Origin: Microdochium bolleyi
Lineage: Eukaryota > Ascomycota > Sordariomycetes > Xylariales > Microdochiaceae
NCBI GenBank assembly: GCA_001566295.1
Contig: KQ964249.1
Span: 2,604,001 to 2,668,000 of the forward strand
DNA length: 64,000 nt
Direction: 5' to 3'
Shown piece after piece: positions 34,409 to 45,802 of the stretch (its first letter is position 1; each line of letters starts with the position of its first letter). The notes beneath the pieces are model-generated. The model searched no databases, had not been told where the DNA came from, and saw only the letters and a program-made list of their open reading frames with translations. The position numbers and the translations under genes were made by a program.

Positions 34409-36127
34409 CTAGCTGTGCGTTGGCATCGAGACGTCGGCCTTTCTCGAGATCGCATCGGCACTGGACCACATGGTCGTGACGGTCTTCTGCTGGGTGTAGA
34501 AGTTGATCCCAGGGCGGCCGTAGAAGGTGTTCGCACCACCTCCCGCGACGCTCTTCTTGTTGCCCGTGAAGGAGAACATGGGCAAGGGGACGGGGATGGG
34601 CACGTTGATGCCGACCTGCCCGGCCTCGATGTTGCGGCGGAACGACTCGGCGGTGGCGCCGGACCGCGTGAAGATGGCCGTGCCGTTGCCGTACTCGTTG
34701 GCGTTGATCAGGTCGATGGCCTCGTCGAGCGTGTCGACGTTCAGGCACACCAGCACGGGGCCGAAGATCTCCTCCTTGTAGCACTTCATGTCGGTCGTCA
34801 CGTTGGTGATGATGGTGGGGCCGACCCAGTTGCCGCCCGCGTACTTGCCGTCGGCGGGCTTCGCGCCGCGCCCGTCGAGCAGGATCGTCGCGCCCTCGGC
34901 CTCGGCGCTCGCGATGAGGGCCTCGATGCGCTCCCGGGACTGCGGGGAGATGACGGGGCCCAGGTCGGCGCCTTGCTCGAAGCCGCCGTTGATGGTGAGC
35001 TTCTTGGCCTCCTCGGCGACCTCGGCGAGCCACTCCTTGGTGTCGCCGACCATGACGAGCGTGCTGAGCGCCATGCACCGCTGGCCCGCGGCGCCGAAGG
35101 CCGCGCCGACCACCGAGTTGATGAAGTGGTTCTTGTTGGCGTCGGGCAGGACCGCGGCGTGGTTCTTGGCGCCTAGGTTGGCCTGCACGCGCTTGCCGTT
35201 GGCGGAGCCGCGGGTGAAGATGTACTCGCCGGCCTTGTTACCGCCGACGAAGCTGACGGCCTTGATCTCGGGCGCGTCGAGGATGAAGTCGACGGTCCGG
35301 TGGGCGCCGTGAACCACGTTGACGACGCCCTCGGGGAACCCGGCCTTCTTGACGAGCTCCATCAGGATCATGGCCGCGCCGGGGTCCCGCTCCGAGGGCT
35401 TGATGATGAGCGTGTTGCCGGTCACGGTCGCGATGGGGATGGACCACAATGGGATCATGGCCGGGAAGTTGAACGGGCAGATGGCGGCCACGACACCCAG
35501 GGGCTCCTTGTACGAGCGCGTCTCCATGTCCTTGGCGACCTCGAGGACCTCGCCCTTGAGCAGCTCTGGCGCGCCGCAGGCGGCCTCAGCGACCTGCAGG
35601 CCGCGGAGGACGTCTCCCTTGGCGTCGGGGAAGGTCTTGCCCTGCTCGAGCGTGATGCTGGCGGCCAGGCGGTCCCAGTTCTCGCGGACAAGGTTAACAA
35701 ACTTGAACATGATCTGCTGGCGGGCGAGCACGCTCATGGCGCGCCACGCGGGGAAGGCCTTCTGAGCGCTGGCGGCCACAGCCTCGAGCTCGGCGTCGGT
35801 CATCTGCGGGACACGGGTGACGAGGTTGTTGGTGGCCGGGTCGTGCAGCTCGATGAACTTGTCGGCCTTGCTGCTCACGAACTCGTTGTCGATGAAGTAA
35901 GGCGTGTCCTCGGGCTTGGCGATCTTGTCGTGCGTCTGGGGGAAGCTCGTCGCCGTCGATGCCAGCGCCGAGTACGGCCGCAGCTGGTGGGCGGTGGCGG
36001 CTGCCGCGGCGGCGAGCTGCTTTGATGAGGGTGCGGTCGCTCTAAGAGGAGACACGCGCGGGCCGGTCAGGGCAACGGCCCGGCCGACACTGGCCGTGAT
36101 GGCCCTGGAGCGGACGACACGCTGCAT
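34409..36127 (-). CDS. methylmalonate-semialdehyde dehydrogenase, mitochondrial (ALDH6)
   Basis: A CoA-acylating, NAD-dependent dehydrogenase that converts methylmalonate or malonate semialdehyde to propionyl- or acetyl-CoA in valine and pyrimidine catabolism. Single exon, 572 aa from the chosen ATG; an in-frame ATG lies 24 codons upstream, but MQRVVRSRAITASVGRAV gives the expected Arg-rich mitochondrial presequence. Mature ALDH fold: EQGKTFPDAKGD, CPFNFPAMIPLW (residues 217-228) and TLIIKPSERDPGA for the cofactor region, VSFVGGNKAGEYI, and the catalytic Cys351 in FGAAGQRCMALS. It ends with the family block GRPGINFYTQQKT near the C-terminus. Extremely GC-rich third positions produce long open antisense frames. 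Same strand as VMA13 upstream, 1.07 kb away; no functional link is evident. Confidence 0.95.
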   Translation of the reverse strand: MQRVVRSRAITASVGRAVALTGPRVSPLRATAPSSKQLAAAAAATAHQLRPYSALASTATSFPQTHDKIAKPEDTPYFIDNEFVSSKADKFIELHDPATNNLVTRVPQMTDAELEAVAASAQKAFPAWRAMSVLARQQIMFKFVNLVRENWDRLAASITLEQGKTFPDAKGDVLRGLQVAEAACGAPELLKGEVLEVAKDMETRSYKEPLGVVAAICPFNFPAMIPLWSIPIATVTGNTLIIKPSERDPGAAMILMELVKKAGFPEGVVNVVHGAHRTVDFILDAPEIKAVSFVGGNKAGEYIFTRGSANGKRVQANLGAKNHAAVLPDANKNHFINSVVGAAFGAAGQRCMALSTLVMVGDTKEWLAEVAEEAKKLTINGGFEQGADLGPVISPQSRERIEALIASAEAEGATILLDGRGAKPADGKYAGGNWVGPTIITNVTTDMKCYKEEIFGPVLVCLNVDTLDEAIDLINANEYGNGTAIFTRSGATAESFRRNIEAGQVGINVPIPVPLPMFSFTGNKKSVAGGGANTFYGRPGINFYTQQKTVTTMWSSADAISRKADVSMPTHS

Positions 36128-37194
36128 GTTGGCGGATATCTTGTGTATGGTGTGGCTGTGGGGCAGAGGACGGCTCGAGGTCTTGGACTGCAAGAGCACA
36201 GAGAAGGAAACAGGAACACGGAAGAGGAAAAAGAGACGGGACGACTGAAAAACCCGAAGAGTCGAGATGAAGGTCTGGCAAGATCCTGGCGCGGGGAGAA
36301 AAGAGCCGGGCGGTGGCCTACCCTTACCTCACGCTATCGTAACTTGTGCCGACCTCGCTCTTCGTTGCCAGGTGCTTACCCCAAAACCCGGGGCAAACCC
36401 CTCCAAGCCGCGCTGGCTGGATGTGGGGAATGCCAATGGGGGAAGGCACAAGACCGCAGAGCCCCCCGGCCGCCGGCCGCTTGAGCCGAGCTAGGCCGGC
36501 CGGCCCCCGGGTGCGGTTTTCCTCGCTCCTCTTTCTGTAGGGGCCAGCGGACGCGGATTTAGCCCGGCTTTGCCTCTCCTCGACCTCGCAGTCTTGGCTC
36601 GTGGCTGTTGGTACGTACTGGTCTTGCATACACCAACCAGCACTTTTTCCAAAGTATGCCACCTCTTTTGTGGTATATCCATGGCACGGGACACAATGGC
36701 AGGACACTTTTCTGCTGGCTGTTATCTTCAGCGGAGGACCACCCCGATTGTGAGAGGCTGTGAGTGGCCTTGATAAGCCCCACCATAGGTTGTCCTTCGC
36801 CCTCGCTCGGCCCTCTCGCCGAGCAGAGGCTCGCCCCATCCGCTCTCGGTTGGACTCTCCATTCTGGGCACCGGCAGGCTATCCTTGAACGACCCGACCC
36901 AAGGTAATTAGCAAGCCGGACGTCTAGCGAAACACTATCTCTTGAGCGATCCAAGAATTGCTATCCTGGTCAAGGACTTGTCATTACTGGGAATTACAGC
37001 CCTGCGACTGGAAGCATCCGTGTGCCAACAATCTCACTGTAGTTTTCACACCTGGTGGAACTGATACTAGACGAGGTTTCAAATATTGGCGTTCTGCCAT
37101 GTGCATGTAAGCTATCTTATGCAAATCTACGAGAACTCGAAACTAGCCGTCACTCAAACATCTACCGCATCTTCCACGCCTCGTCCTTGTACGT
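36128..37194. other. spacer between MMSDH 5' end and VMA13 3' end
   Basis: Should contain the MMSDH promoter. No gene or repeat recognised. Confidence 0.5.
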
Positions 37195-38980
37195 CTACTG
37201 CTCCTCAAAGCTGTACTTGAGCCACCCACCAAGCGCCCTCAAGCTCTCCCAGCGTACATTCTCATCCGGATCCTGCATGAGCTCCATGATGCGAGCCTTG
37301 ATCCCGAGCTTCTCCAGCTGCACCCGCTTCTCTGGCACCTCCTTGACAAGGCAGCCAATGTCGTTGCAAGCAATCGCCAGCACCGCCTTGTCGTTCTCCC
37401 ACGGCTTCTTCATAATCTCGGCGAGCTTACGCGGGATCTGGCCCTGCTCGTGCTCCAGGATCCTGCGGGCGTTCTCCACCCAGAAAGTCTGGTGCTTGTG
37501 AGGAGGAGACCACCGCAGGTGTCCAGACTGCACCTCGGCCGCATACTCATCGAACGTGGTCTTCGTCTTCCGGTGCTCCTCGAGAATTTCCTTGAGGTGC
37601 TCCAGATCCTCGAGGAGATCGACATCGGTCAGATGGCGGCCGCTGACATTTTGCAGTACTGCTGGGAGGCGGGCCAGGACGGCCGTCGGCAGCAGTGTGG
37701 ACGGGTTCGCATCGAGAAGGTTTGTGAATGTCGCGAGGATAAGACGAGTAGTCTTCTCCTTTGGCGACAGCTTCAGGAGCTGAGTGTACAGGACGATGAT
37801 GTCGTACTCACTATAGAGGAGCATATTAGCATTGCCTTGCTCGCACAATGTAGTCCAGCCGAGGACCCAATTGTTTTCCAGTGCGGAATAACTCACTCGT
37901 CCATCTCGTCGCCAATGTCCGCTGCCTCAAAGCTCAATTGCCAAAGAATAAGCAGCACATGGTAGAGCAGCTGAAGCCCGACGCCGCCACTGATGCCCTC
38001 GAATCCGTTCGCCCTGGTCGACGTGTTGCCACTCCATAGGCTAGCCGATGAATCATTGCTAACACCAGCAGCTTTCCGCAGGATGTCGATGAGAGGCGCG
38101 ACTGTCTCGCTGCGTTGCTTCCAGAACAGCTGCTTCATCTTCGTGGAATGGAGCATGGACGAGTATTCCATGACGGCGATGTCTTGGAGGCTGGCATCGC
38201 CGGTGTCTTTGACGAGGCCGCACAGGTAGCTGATGATGAGAGGAAAAGCATCCTGAGTCACCTTGGACTGGTCTCTTGACCCAGCCATGAGGAGCGATAG
38301 TACCGAGGAGGTCAGAAGCGGGACACGGTCCTCTGAGTTGTCGGAATGCGCCAGCAGCGGCAGGAAGTGTTTGTAAGGGTCTGCGTTCTTGAAGAGTGCA
38401 CCTGCGAGACTTGGTACGACTAACGGCGCAGGATAGGAATGTCAGTGACACTGTAGCTGTATCGATGGTGGTTGGGATTGTGAGCCAACGGCTTCAGGAT
38501 TGATTGCGGCACGAAGACTGGTCATCCTTATAAGTGTGCGCGGAGAAACCAGCCGTACACTATTGGGAAAAAGTCGAATACAAGAGGTGGTTGCCGTCCA
38601 GGGACTTCATATGGTTGACAGCTGCCACAAACGTGGGCAGGAGCCACCCATGGTAAGCGGCGCCGCGGAACAATCAGAGACTCACCCTGCAACAGATCGC
38701 TGAGAAGCACGAGTATGTATTTGATGACATCGGACCTCTTGCTGGCCGTCTCGATGACGCTCGGTGTTCCTGGCTCGCCCACGAAGAGCCGCCTGTAGCC
38801 ATCGAGGTCGCCCTCCACAACCTGCTTGCGCTGCTCCGTCCGAATCTTGTCTACCGCACGGATCTTGGCGAGCTGGTCCTCTGTGATTGTGCCTGCGCGT
38901 GCAGCGCCGTCCCATGGGATCGGTCGCTGTCGGATGTTGCTCTGCAGCTGAGCGAGGTATGGGGGAGGGTCGAGGGACAT
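37195..38980 (-). CDS. vma13: V-type proton ATPase subunit H
   Basis: Regulatory subunit of the V1 sector, needed to activate the vacuolar proton pump and to silence free V1. Three exons: 38686-38980, 37897-38419 and 37195-37810; 477 aa against 478 in yeast. The N-terminus MSLDPPPYLAQLQSNIR with RPIPWDG and DLDGYRRLFVG is typical. The middle exon carries LFKNADPYKHFLPLLAHSDN, the Ser-rich SSASLWSG loop and GGVGLQLLYHVLLILWQLSFE. The C-terminal HEAT-like domain includes TTFDEYAAEVQSGHLRWSPPH, KLAEIMKKPWENDKAVLAIACNDIG and the closing RWESLRALGGWLKYSFE. Intron 1 is 266 nt, long for this window; retaining it ends the protein after about 150 residues. Intron 2 is 86 nt. Identity is firm. Confidence 0.95.
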
Positions 38981-41900
38981 GGCTGGCTCAGGAGCAGCAC
39001 CGAGGCTGGCAACCAGGCAGGTGCGGGAGGCTCGTGCTTAATGGGCGGGGGGGGACACGAGCAGTCGAGAAGCTAGCGCGTGGAGAGGGTTTCGGCGGGA
39101 TGCGATGGTTGTTGGCAAGATGCGATACCACTGCGTAGTCGACGATGGCAGCACGGATGCGATTTGGAGTTCGTTGCTTTGAGCTTCCAAGGTTGGCTGC
39201 GCAGGGCGCAGCTACGTACGGCTGCTCCACTCCGCTCCGTCTCTTGAGGTTGAGTGGCTCGCTCGGCGGGGTGCATAAGAGAGCTTGGGCCAATCACACA
39301 GGCACTTCAAGTCGATGTACCGGTGGGTTCCATCTCCATCGCCATGAACCGCCCAAACAGCGCCCACTCGAGATAGCGTCGAGCTCGTCAACTCGAGCTG
39401 CAAACATCGCTTGAAAATGATATCGACAGAACTGTACTGTTCGCCTCTTCGCCACCGTAAGGCCGTCAAGTGGTGCCGACCTCGGGAGCTTTACCGCCAC
39501 ATAGTGGGGCACCAGACACTTCTTTCTGTAATTGTGCGCTGGGCATGCCCACCACCACTTCCAAGATGGTTGTGCACCACCACACAGGACGCATCACCAA
39601 GCGCGATCGCGGCCGTCGGGCTTGCCCTTGGGGAGCTGTATTCTACGTCGGGGTATCCTATCCTGGAGCCTCGCCGGGGGAAGAGCGCATGCGGCATCAC
39701 CAGGAGATTTTGCGGGCATCGTCCTACAGTGACAGGGTAGCCTGTCTGCGCAGAAAATCCCCCGAACAGCGAGCGACATCAAGGTTGCGCTCTCCGGAGG
39801 CAAACGACCGAGCAAACGTGCATGTTGACGGCTTCTGGGGACGTGGGCGAAGGGGCGACGGCTACTTCCGCCCCGCGACCAGCGTTATGATTAAGGGACG
39901 AGCGATTAAGGGACGACCGATTTGCGCGGAACGGTAAGGGTGACGTTGGGGCTGCTCATTATGGCCTGATGGACGAGCGGGAATACTCCTATGTATACTC
40001 GAAAAGTTCGAGCCGGCTGGCGGAGCCGCTCCTGCTCCCTGCAAATATGACAGCTCGCGCAGGATGAGCGACTAGCCACTGACTGTGACATTGGGCGACC
40101 AAGAGGGGAGGCAAACACAATGGATGGATGCCAAGCATTCCACGTGGCTGCTCCCATTCGGTGAAGGCGTGATGTAATGGGACCCTCGTCTCGCCCCGAA
40201 ATGAGGGGATTTCCCGTGGAGCATTTCGATCACAGCCGGCCCGAGAAGCCACGACGGAGGTGAGTTCCTGCAGAAGAATGCCAGCATCCGCCGAGAATGG
40301 ACCACGGCCAGCACGCATCTCGAGGACCCCTTCGCCCCAGGCAAGCGAGGCAAGGTGCCGCCGGGTTCAGCCCACTGTCACGCGGACCCTGGGACTGAAC
40401 AGAGACAAGCAGATCGGCTCCGCCTCTCTGACTGGCTGCGGCTCCGCTAGAACGGAATTCTGATGGGAGGATGATGCGATTCCTTCGCACCGGTCCTCGC
40501 CAATGCCCAACATCGACTTTTCACGTTTCCGAGGCCACATGGGCACTCTGTGCACCCCTTCCCGCCCTTCAAGGTGAGCTGAGTGACGGCACAATGTCTG
40601 TCTCAAGAAGTGATGTCCTGCATCCGACCCCGCGGCACATGGCGTCGGGTGACTTACAGCACTTGCACCCTGTGGCGAGTTCGCCATTCGTGTAAATTCG
40701 AGCGTGTCTGGCACCGTCTCGTCGCGGGCTTCCCTTTCCCCATCCAGGATCTCTTACACCAGATACCCAAGCTTGCACACCGGTCCTTATGACTTTTTAG
40801 AGTCTGACCCTGCTTGCTTGCTAGCCACCATTCGCATATATCTTCTGTTGCCACGCCTCCACTCCACAGCACTCAGCCTACCCAGGTGACGACGGCCCCA
40901 AAAGAGGCACTACAAAGACGATCAGCCCTACATGACCAACAACTGGAACAAAGCCTAGTATCCTTTAGCACAACAAACATGTGGTAAGGCACACGACAGA
41001 AAGTGGCACGATTATTCACGCGTTAGTGTTCCAAAACTCACGACGGAAAATTGACACTATACGTCGGTGGTGCTAGGTCTCACAGGAACCCGCAAGTCTC
41101 GGACCGGATGAGCTGCGACAGCTCGAGGCACTGCATTGACGGCAGCGACCACTACCGCGACTACTACGGAGACGCTCGCCGTCGGCACCATGGCGAAGAT
41201 GCTGATGGCGACCAGCGCGTCAACTCGGTGCTAGCGAAGAACGAAGCGCTGCGGGCGTCCATCGTCCAGCTCGAGGAAGAGAAGGCCAAGCTACAGCAGA
41301 TACTACAGGAGCACAAGACGCAGCGCCAGGACGATCCGCAACGATGCCGGCACGGCCTGGGCAGCGGGAAGGCATCCTGACGGGCCCCCAGAGCCGCAGC
41401 ATACACAGCAGACAGAGCATACCACAGGCATTCCAGTGGCGACACAGGACTTCTAGGTATTGTGTCGAGTACCTACATGGTGGATAGGGCGACCATGGCT
41501 CTGGGCTCTCCGCAACAATGAGAGAAAGCCTACCCCGATCGAAGGGCAGCTTAGTAGAAATACACGAAGAGAATGCCTGATGCACGGGCATATACTAAGG
41601 TACTATGGCCATGGCTACATGCGAGCTACACAATGTTGTGATACCTGCTCGAAGTCACGTCCCATATCCGAATGACGGCCAATGGAGGAGGAGTATCAAT
41701 ACCGTGAGGCGACAGGAAGCGGTCCCGGGGGTGCAAAGGTCCACCGAGGCACCTGCAACCCTGGAGGAGCAAGGACCAGACAATCGATTGTCGCCCGCCC
41801 AACTGCGCTATGCTGCTTGAGGACCGACCGGCCCTAGGAATACGGGAGTAAACAACCGCGCGGGGACTCGTCCCTCCTGTCTCAACTCTAAAGACAAAGT

Positions 41901-42964
41901 GCTTGCATGAACCCGCTCTCATGCACCTCTATCTCTGAGCTTTTCCAGGTTTCTCCAGTTCGGGTTGCACTTCACCGCTGCCACCCTGATCAGTCCTGCA
42001 TTCCTCGAAGCCACACCTCTCTCGATACTCGTTGCGCCGAGGGCCTTTGTCATCACAGCCGGCTTCTGGTCCAGCTATTCGAGCTCACATCGTCGCATCA
42101 GCAGCAGCATCTCAGCCCTGACCAGGACAGTCACTCCCCTTCTTGTCTCGGGCTCACTGTTTACTCACAAGTTGGCTGATCAACCCTGCGGTAGTGTCAG
42201 CATAACCACGGGACAAGGACTGTTTCCCGTCGACACCAGCAAGGCCAGGTCAAGCATTCCACCTGCGAAAAGCAAAGCCGGTAAGGTAAGCACAAGATCC
42301 CATCCCACCCATTGGATTGGTGCGCACCAAAGACCTGCATAAGCGCAAGTGCGTGCGTGTGTGTGTGTATCTGGCGTGCGTGCGGACGAACACCTGGATC
42401 TCTGCTCTGGAAAAGCAGGGCAGCTCCAGCTCTAGCCTCTCGGGCGGCCGGACCCACAAGGGCACGGGTACAACCAGCCCCGCCACTTTTTGGCCTGAGT
42501 GCGGGTCACCCTGCCAGCTCATGCACCACCTCACCACCGCCAGGATCAGAGGAGGCTGGGAAACAGCATCAGCGCGAGAGCTGCAGGTCTCGGCCTGCAC
42601 GCCCTCCTGGCTATTCCGCGCAACCTCTTCTGCCCACCTCACTCCTCCTTCTCCTCCTCCTCGTCCTTCTCACCTCTCACTGCACACTTCAGCCTTCGTT
42701 CTTGGCCATCACTGCTGTCTTGTTTCGTTCTTTGCAAGAGCTCGCTAGTCCCATCCCGCGCCTCGCAACTGTGGACAAAACGCCTCACTAACACACACCC
42801 CGTCACCGCAACTCAAGACAGCAACTCGCTCCGCGAGCTGTTCTCTGCGACATTGCAAAACAACACATTCCTCGGTTTTTGAGTTTGTCCTCACAGGCTA
42901 GCCGATTACTCCACCAGCTGCGAGCCGAGTCCCGCCGGCATTCCAGCGGCTTGCCTCCTTCAAG
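38981..42964. other. 4-kb spacer with one weak small ORF
   Basis: Apart from the possible ORF at 41051 there is no recognisable protein. A short GT-rich run lies near 42353-42368. A pyrimidine-rich stretch around 42640-42680 is probably part of the promoter or 5' leader of the surface-protein gene at 42965. Confidence 0.45.
41051..41380 (+). CDS. small coiled-coil protein, 109 aa (uncertain)
   Basis: Unrecognised. The first half is rich in His, Asp, Arg and Tyr. The segment from about residue 58 (VLAKNEALRASIVQLEEEK and the following KLQQILQEH) shows clear heptad spacing of Leu/Ile and should form a short coiled coil. Translation could equally begin at the internal Met 20 (41108). There is no basic region before the zipper in the bZIP arrangement. 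It may be a small real gene or an exon of a longer one; no supporting context. Confidence 0.3.
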   Translation: MTLYVGGARSHRNPQVSDRMSCDSSRHCIDGSDHYRDYYGDARRRHHGEDADGDQRVNSVLAKNEALRASIVQLEEEKAKLQQILQEHKTQRQDDPQRCRHGLGSGKAS

Positions 42965-44082
42965 ATGAAGCTTTCCGGCTCTGCCATTGCCGGCCTGCTG
43001 CCGTTGGCGGCGCTCTGTATCTCCTCTGTTGCCGCACATCCGTTAGACCGTCGCGACGGCTGGGGAGTCAGCACAGTGACCTGGACAGAGACCAGGACCT
43101 ACACCAGCACCATCAGCTCGTACTATCCTCCGGCCTACACCGCTCCCGCCGGCCAGAACTGTGTCCCACCCCCGGGCTCCGGTCAGATTGCCTGCGGCCC
43201 CATCTGCTGCGCAACGTGGCAATGGTGCCAGGATCCCATCAAGGGCCAGTGCCTGGCCAACGTCGGCCAGAACTCATGGACAGAGGTCATCACAACCGGC
43301 GTCACCACCGGCGTCATTGTCACGACGCAGTTCTCAGCGCCGTACCGGCCCACGAGTGGTAGCGCTAGCACCCCCACCGGCACTTTCGACAGCGCGACCG
43401 TGGTTCCGACTGGCGGCCCGCAAGAGACCGTCCCGGCCGACTCGACGACCTCCGGCAGCCAGCTCAGTGGCGGCGCCATCGCCGGCATTGTCATCGGCAC
43501 CATCGCTGGTCTCGCCCTGCTCATCCTGTGCTGCTTCTGCTGCATCGTCAGAGGTCTCTGGGGTGCTTTCGCCGCGCTCTTCGGCGGCAAGAAGAAGGAC
43601 AAGGAGCGGGTCGAGATCATCGAAGAACGCTACTCCCGCCACGGCAGCCAGCACGGAGGTCGCCCCGCGCACAAGGGCTGGTTCGGCGGCTTTGGAGGCG
43701 GTGGCCGTCCGGCGGACGTGGCCTCCAGGAAGGAAAAGAAATCGGGTGGTGGCCTAGGATGGCTGGCTGCCAGCGCCGGCGCTGCCGCGCTTCTTCTCGG
43801 CCTGAAGAAGCACGACGCCAACAAGCGCCGCGCCAGCAGCCACAAGTCCCGGAGCGACTGGAGCAGTTCGTACTACACTGACTCTTATACTGGGAGCAGC
43901 CCTAGTGAGTCTATTTTGGCCTGAACCCCAAAATGAAACTCCCTGGGGCACTTTTACTGACCATTTTTCTCTCTTCTATAGGCAGCCGGAGCTCCGACCG
44001 ACGAACGCGAAACACCAACCGCTCGAGACGATCGGGTCAATCTAGAGCCACGAGGCAGTCCAGACGGTCTTCGCGCATCTAA
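42965..44082 (+). CDS. single-pass, Ser/Thr-rich surface protein with basic tail
   Basis: Two exons, 42965-43904 and 43982-44082, with a 77-nt intron; 346 aa. Signal peptide residues 1-24 and a Kex2-like Arg-Arg at 29-30. A small Cys cluster follows (Cys66, 77, 81, 82, 88, 96 in a GQNCVPPPG...CGPICC...WCQ pattern), then a Thr/Ser/Pro-rich stalk, one membrane helix at about 171-194 ending in a CCFCC cluster, and a cytoplasmic tail with KKKDK, a Gly-rich stretch and Ser/Arg repeats. Exon 2 adds an Arg/Ser tail (SSRSSDRRTRNTNRSRR and on to RRSSRI). Retaining the intron instead ends the protein at 43924 as SESILA. This layout is seen in uncharacterised fungal wall-sensor-like or surface proteins; a sensor role is speculation. 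Pyrimidine-rich leader upstream. Confidence 0.9.
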
Positions 44083-45802
44083 GCACGGCTGAGTCGGTTT
44101 AGGCTGCGATAGCCCTCGATCCGAAACCCTACCGGGAGCAACAATCCTGCTTGTCTGTTCCGAGACGAGACTTTACGATATCCCCATTCACTGTTTATAT
44201 CCCCCTCCAAGCTGGGTTCATGTCGATACTGCGAATTTTGTACCTATTGTTTTCCCCCTTCATGTCACCCCCTCCATGGCGTTTCTGTTTACGAGCTAGA
44301 TATGCGAAAAAGTGGACGACGCATGTATCTGGTTTTTGGTGTTGTTGTTTTTCTGAGACGATATGAGAGGTTGGATTATGTTTTCCCCCGCCCCTTACCA
44401 CGATTAGACTTTTGCGAGGACGCAGAGAAGAGCGGTCCACGTCGGTATGACTGCCACACATGATGATTTAGTCCCGCGATGGTATTTTAATGAGACAATA
44501 TTCATGAATCAAGACAAGTTGATCAAGGAGAATCCGTCTCGTTCCGTGTGTGCTGAAGCACTTGTGCTTACTTCAACTTAAGGTGGTTCACTATTTGGGA
44601 GCAAACCTATATTGATCCTCTCTACCTGAGCTCAACTTGCCATTGGTGCTCCTTGTATGAACGCGTCCATATCGGTGCTTTCTCTCCTGCTGACGATGCA
44701 CACGGAGCTGAAGTCGGAGTCCCGCGCAGATCCCGGGCCCAATGCATGTATAGATCAGCAGACAAGATACATACGTCCAACCAACCCGCGCGGCCGGCCG
44801 GCCAATGGTCAACCTGGTCGGTGTCCGTTTGTGGCTCGGGGGCTGCAACCACGGGAAACGTCAGGCAATGGGAAGCCAGCGGAGTCCTGGGACTTTTTGC
44901 CCACTTGCGAAGACCCCGCGCCAGTCGTGTCTTTTTCCCCGGATTGTTCAAAAGGACTCGCCCATTTATTCATCGCCTTACTCCCCATGCGGGTGGGATT
45001 GTGATGTCAACCTTTGGACCAATAGGACGTGTTGGCACCGGCGTTGTCGAGTATTGGAAATCATATCGCGCTCTCTCTGTCTCTCTCTCACAATGGGAGA
45101 GAATGAGCACAACCTCTGGTCCATGTGATGCCGTAGAACACCCAGGGCTTTGGATTCTACTGACGAGGACAACTGCATGCTGGGGGGTGGAAGAAGGAGT
45201 GGCGGTTGGGTATGAGCATCACGAGCAAGTACGCATAGGGCGGGCTGAACGAGAGAAAGCACGAGGAACGACAGCAAGAGAACGTGCGATTCGTGGATAC
45301 GGAGGAAAGACGACGGAGATTTCTTGATTCATGTGAGGTGTGATACGATGGTGTATGCCTTCATGGCAGATGAAGAATAGTCCGCTCTATCGCAACCTGC
45401 TCTTCCAGACCACCAGGGCAGACAGAGTCCTGAGTAATAACCCAACGCCCGCGAGAGACAGCCGCCTAAATGCGCCATCAGTAACCTAGCCCTCCTGCGT
45501 CATGCCGCCCCGTGTAGCACGGCGCTGTGCTTTCCCCCATTGACACTGCTCGCCTCGGGCGAAGCAGAGAGAATTCCCAACCAGCGTCCGCTAACTGCAC
45601 TCAAACAGAGAGAGGCCGGGGGAAGCTGAGCCTTCGTGGTGGTTCGGAGTTCGTCACTTTGTGACTTTGGTATTTTTGGTTTCATATTCTTCGTAGCTAC
45701 CTTTTTCTTTTTTATCGGCTACGTCAAAGATGCAGATTGAACCCCGGCGACTCCTCTGAATGAATGAGACCCAGAAACGCAAAAAGAAACCACATTCCCC
45801 GC
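44083..45802. other. convergent spacer between surface protein and RPL9
   Basis: Contains both 3' ends and a short CT-rich run near 45073-45098. A 224-codon plus frame at 44653-45327 resembles no known protein and is not called. Confidence 0.5.

Noticed and set aside
34352..36025. Plus-strand frames of 274, 174 and 241 codons across the MMSDH gene
   Set aside because: They are antisense shadows created by the strong G/C preference at third codon positions of MMSDH; their translations are Val/Gly/Leu/Asp-rich with no family resemblance.
44653..45327. 224-codon plus-strand frame
   Set aside because: No homology recognised, other frames equally open, lies between two convergent genes.
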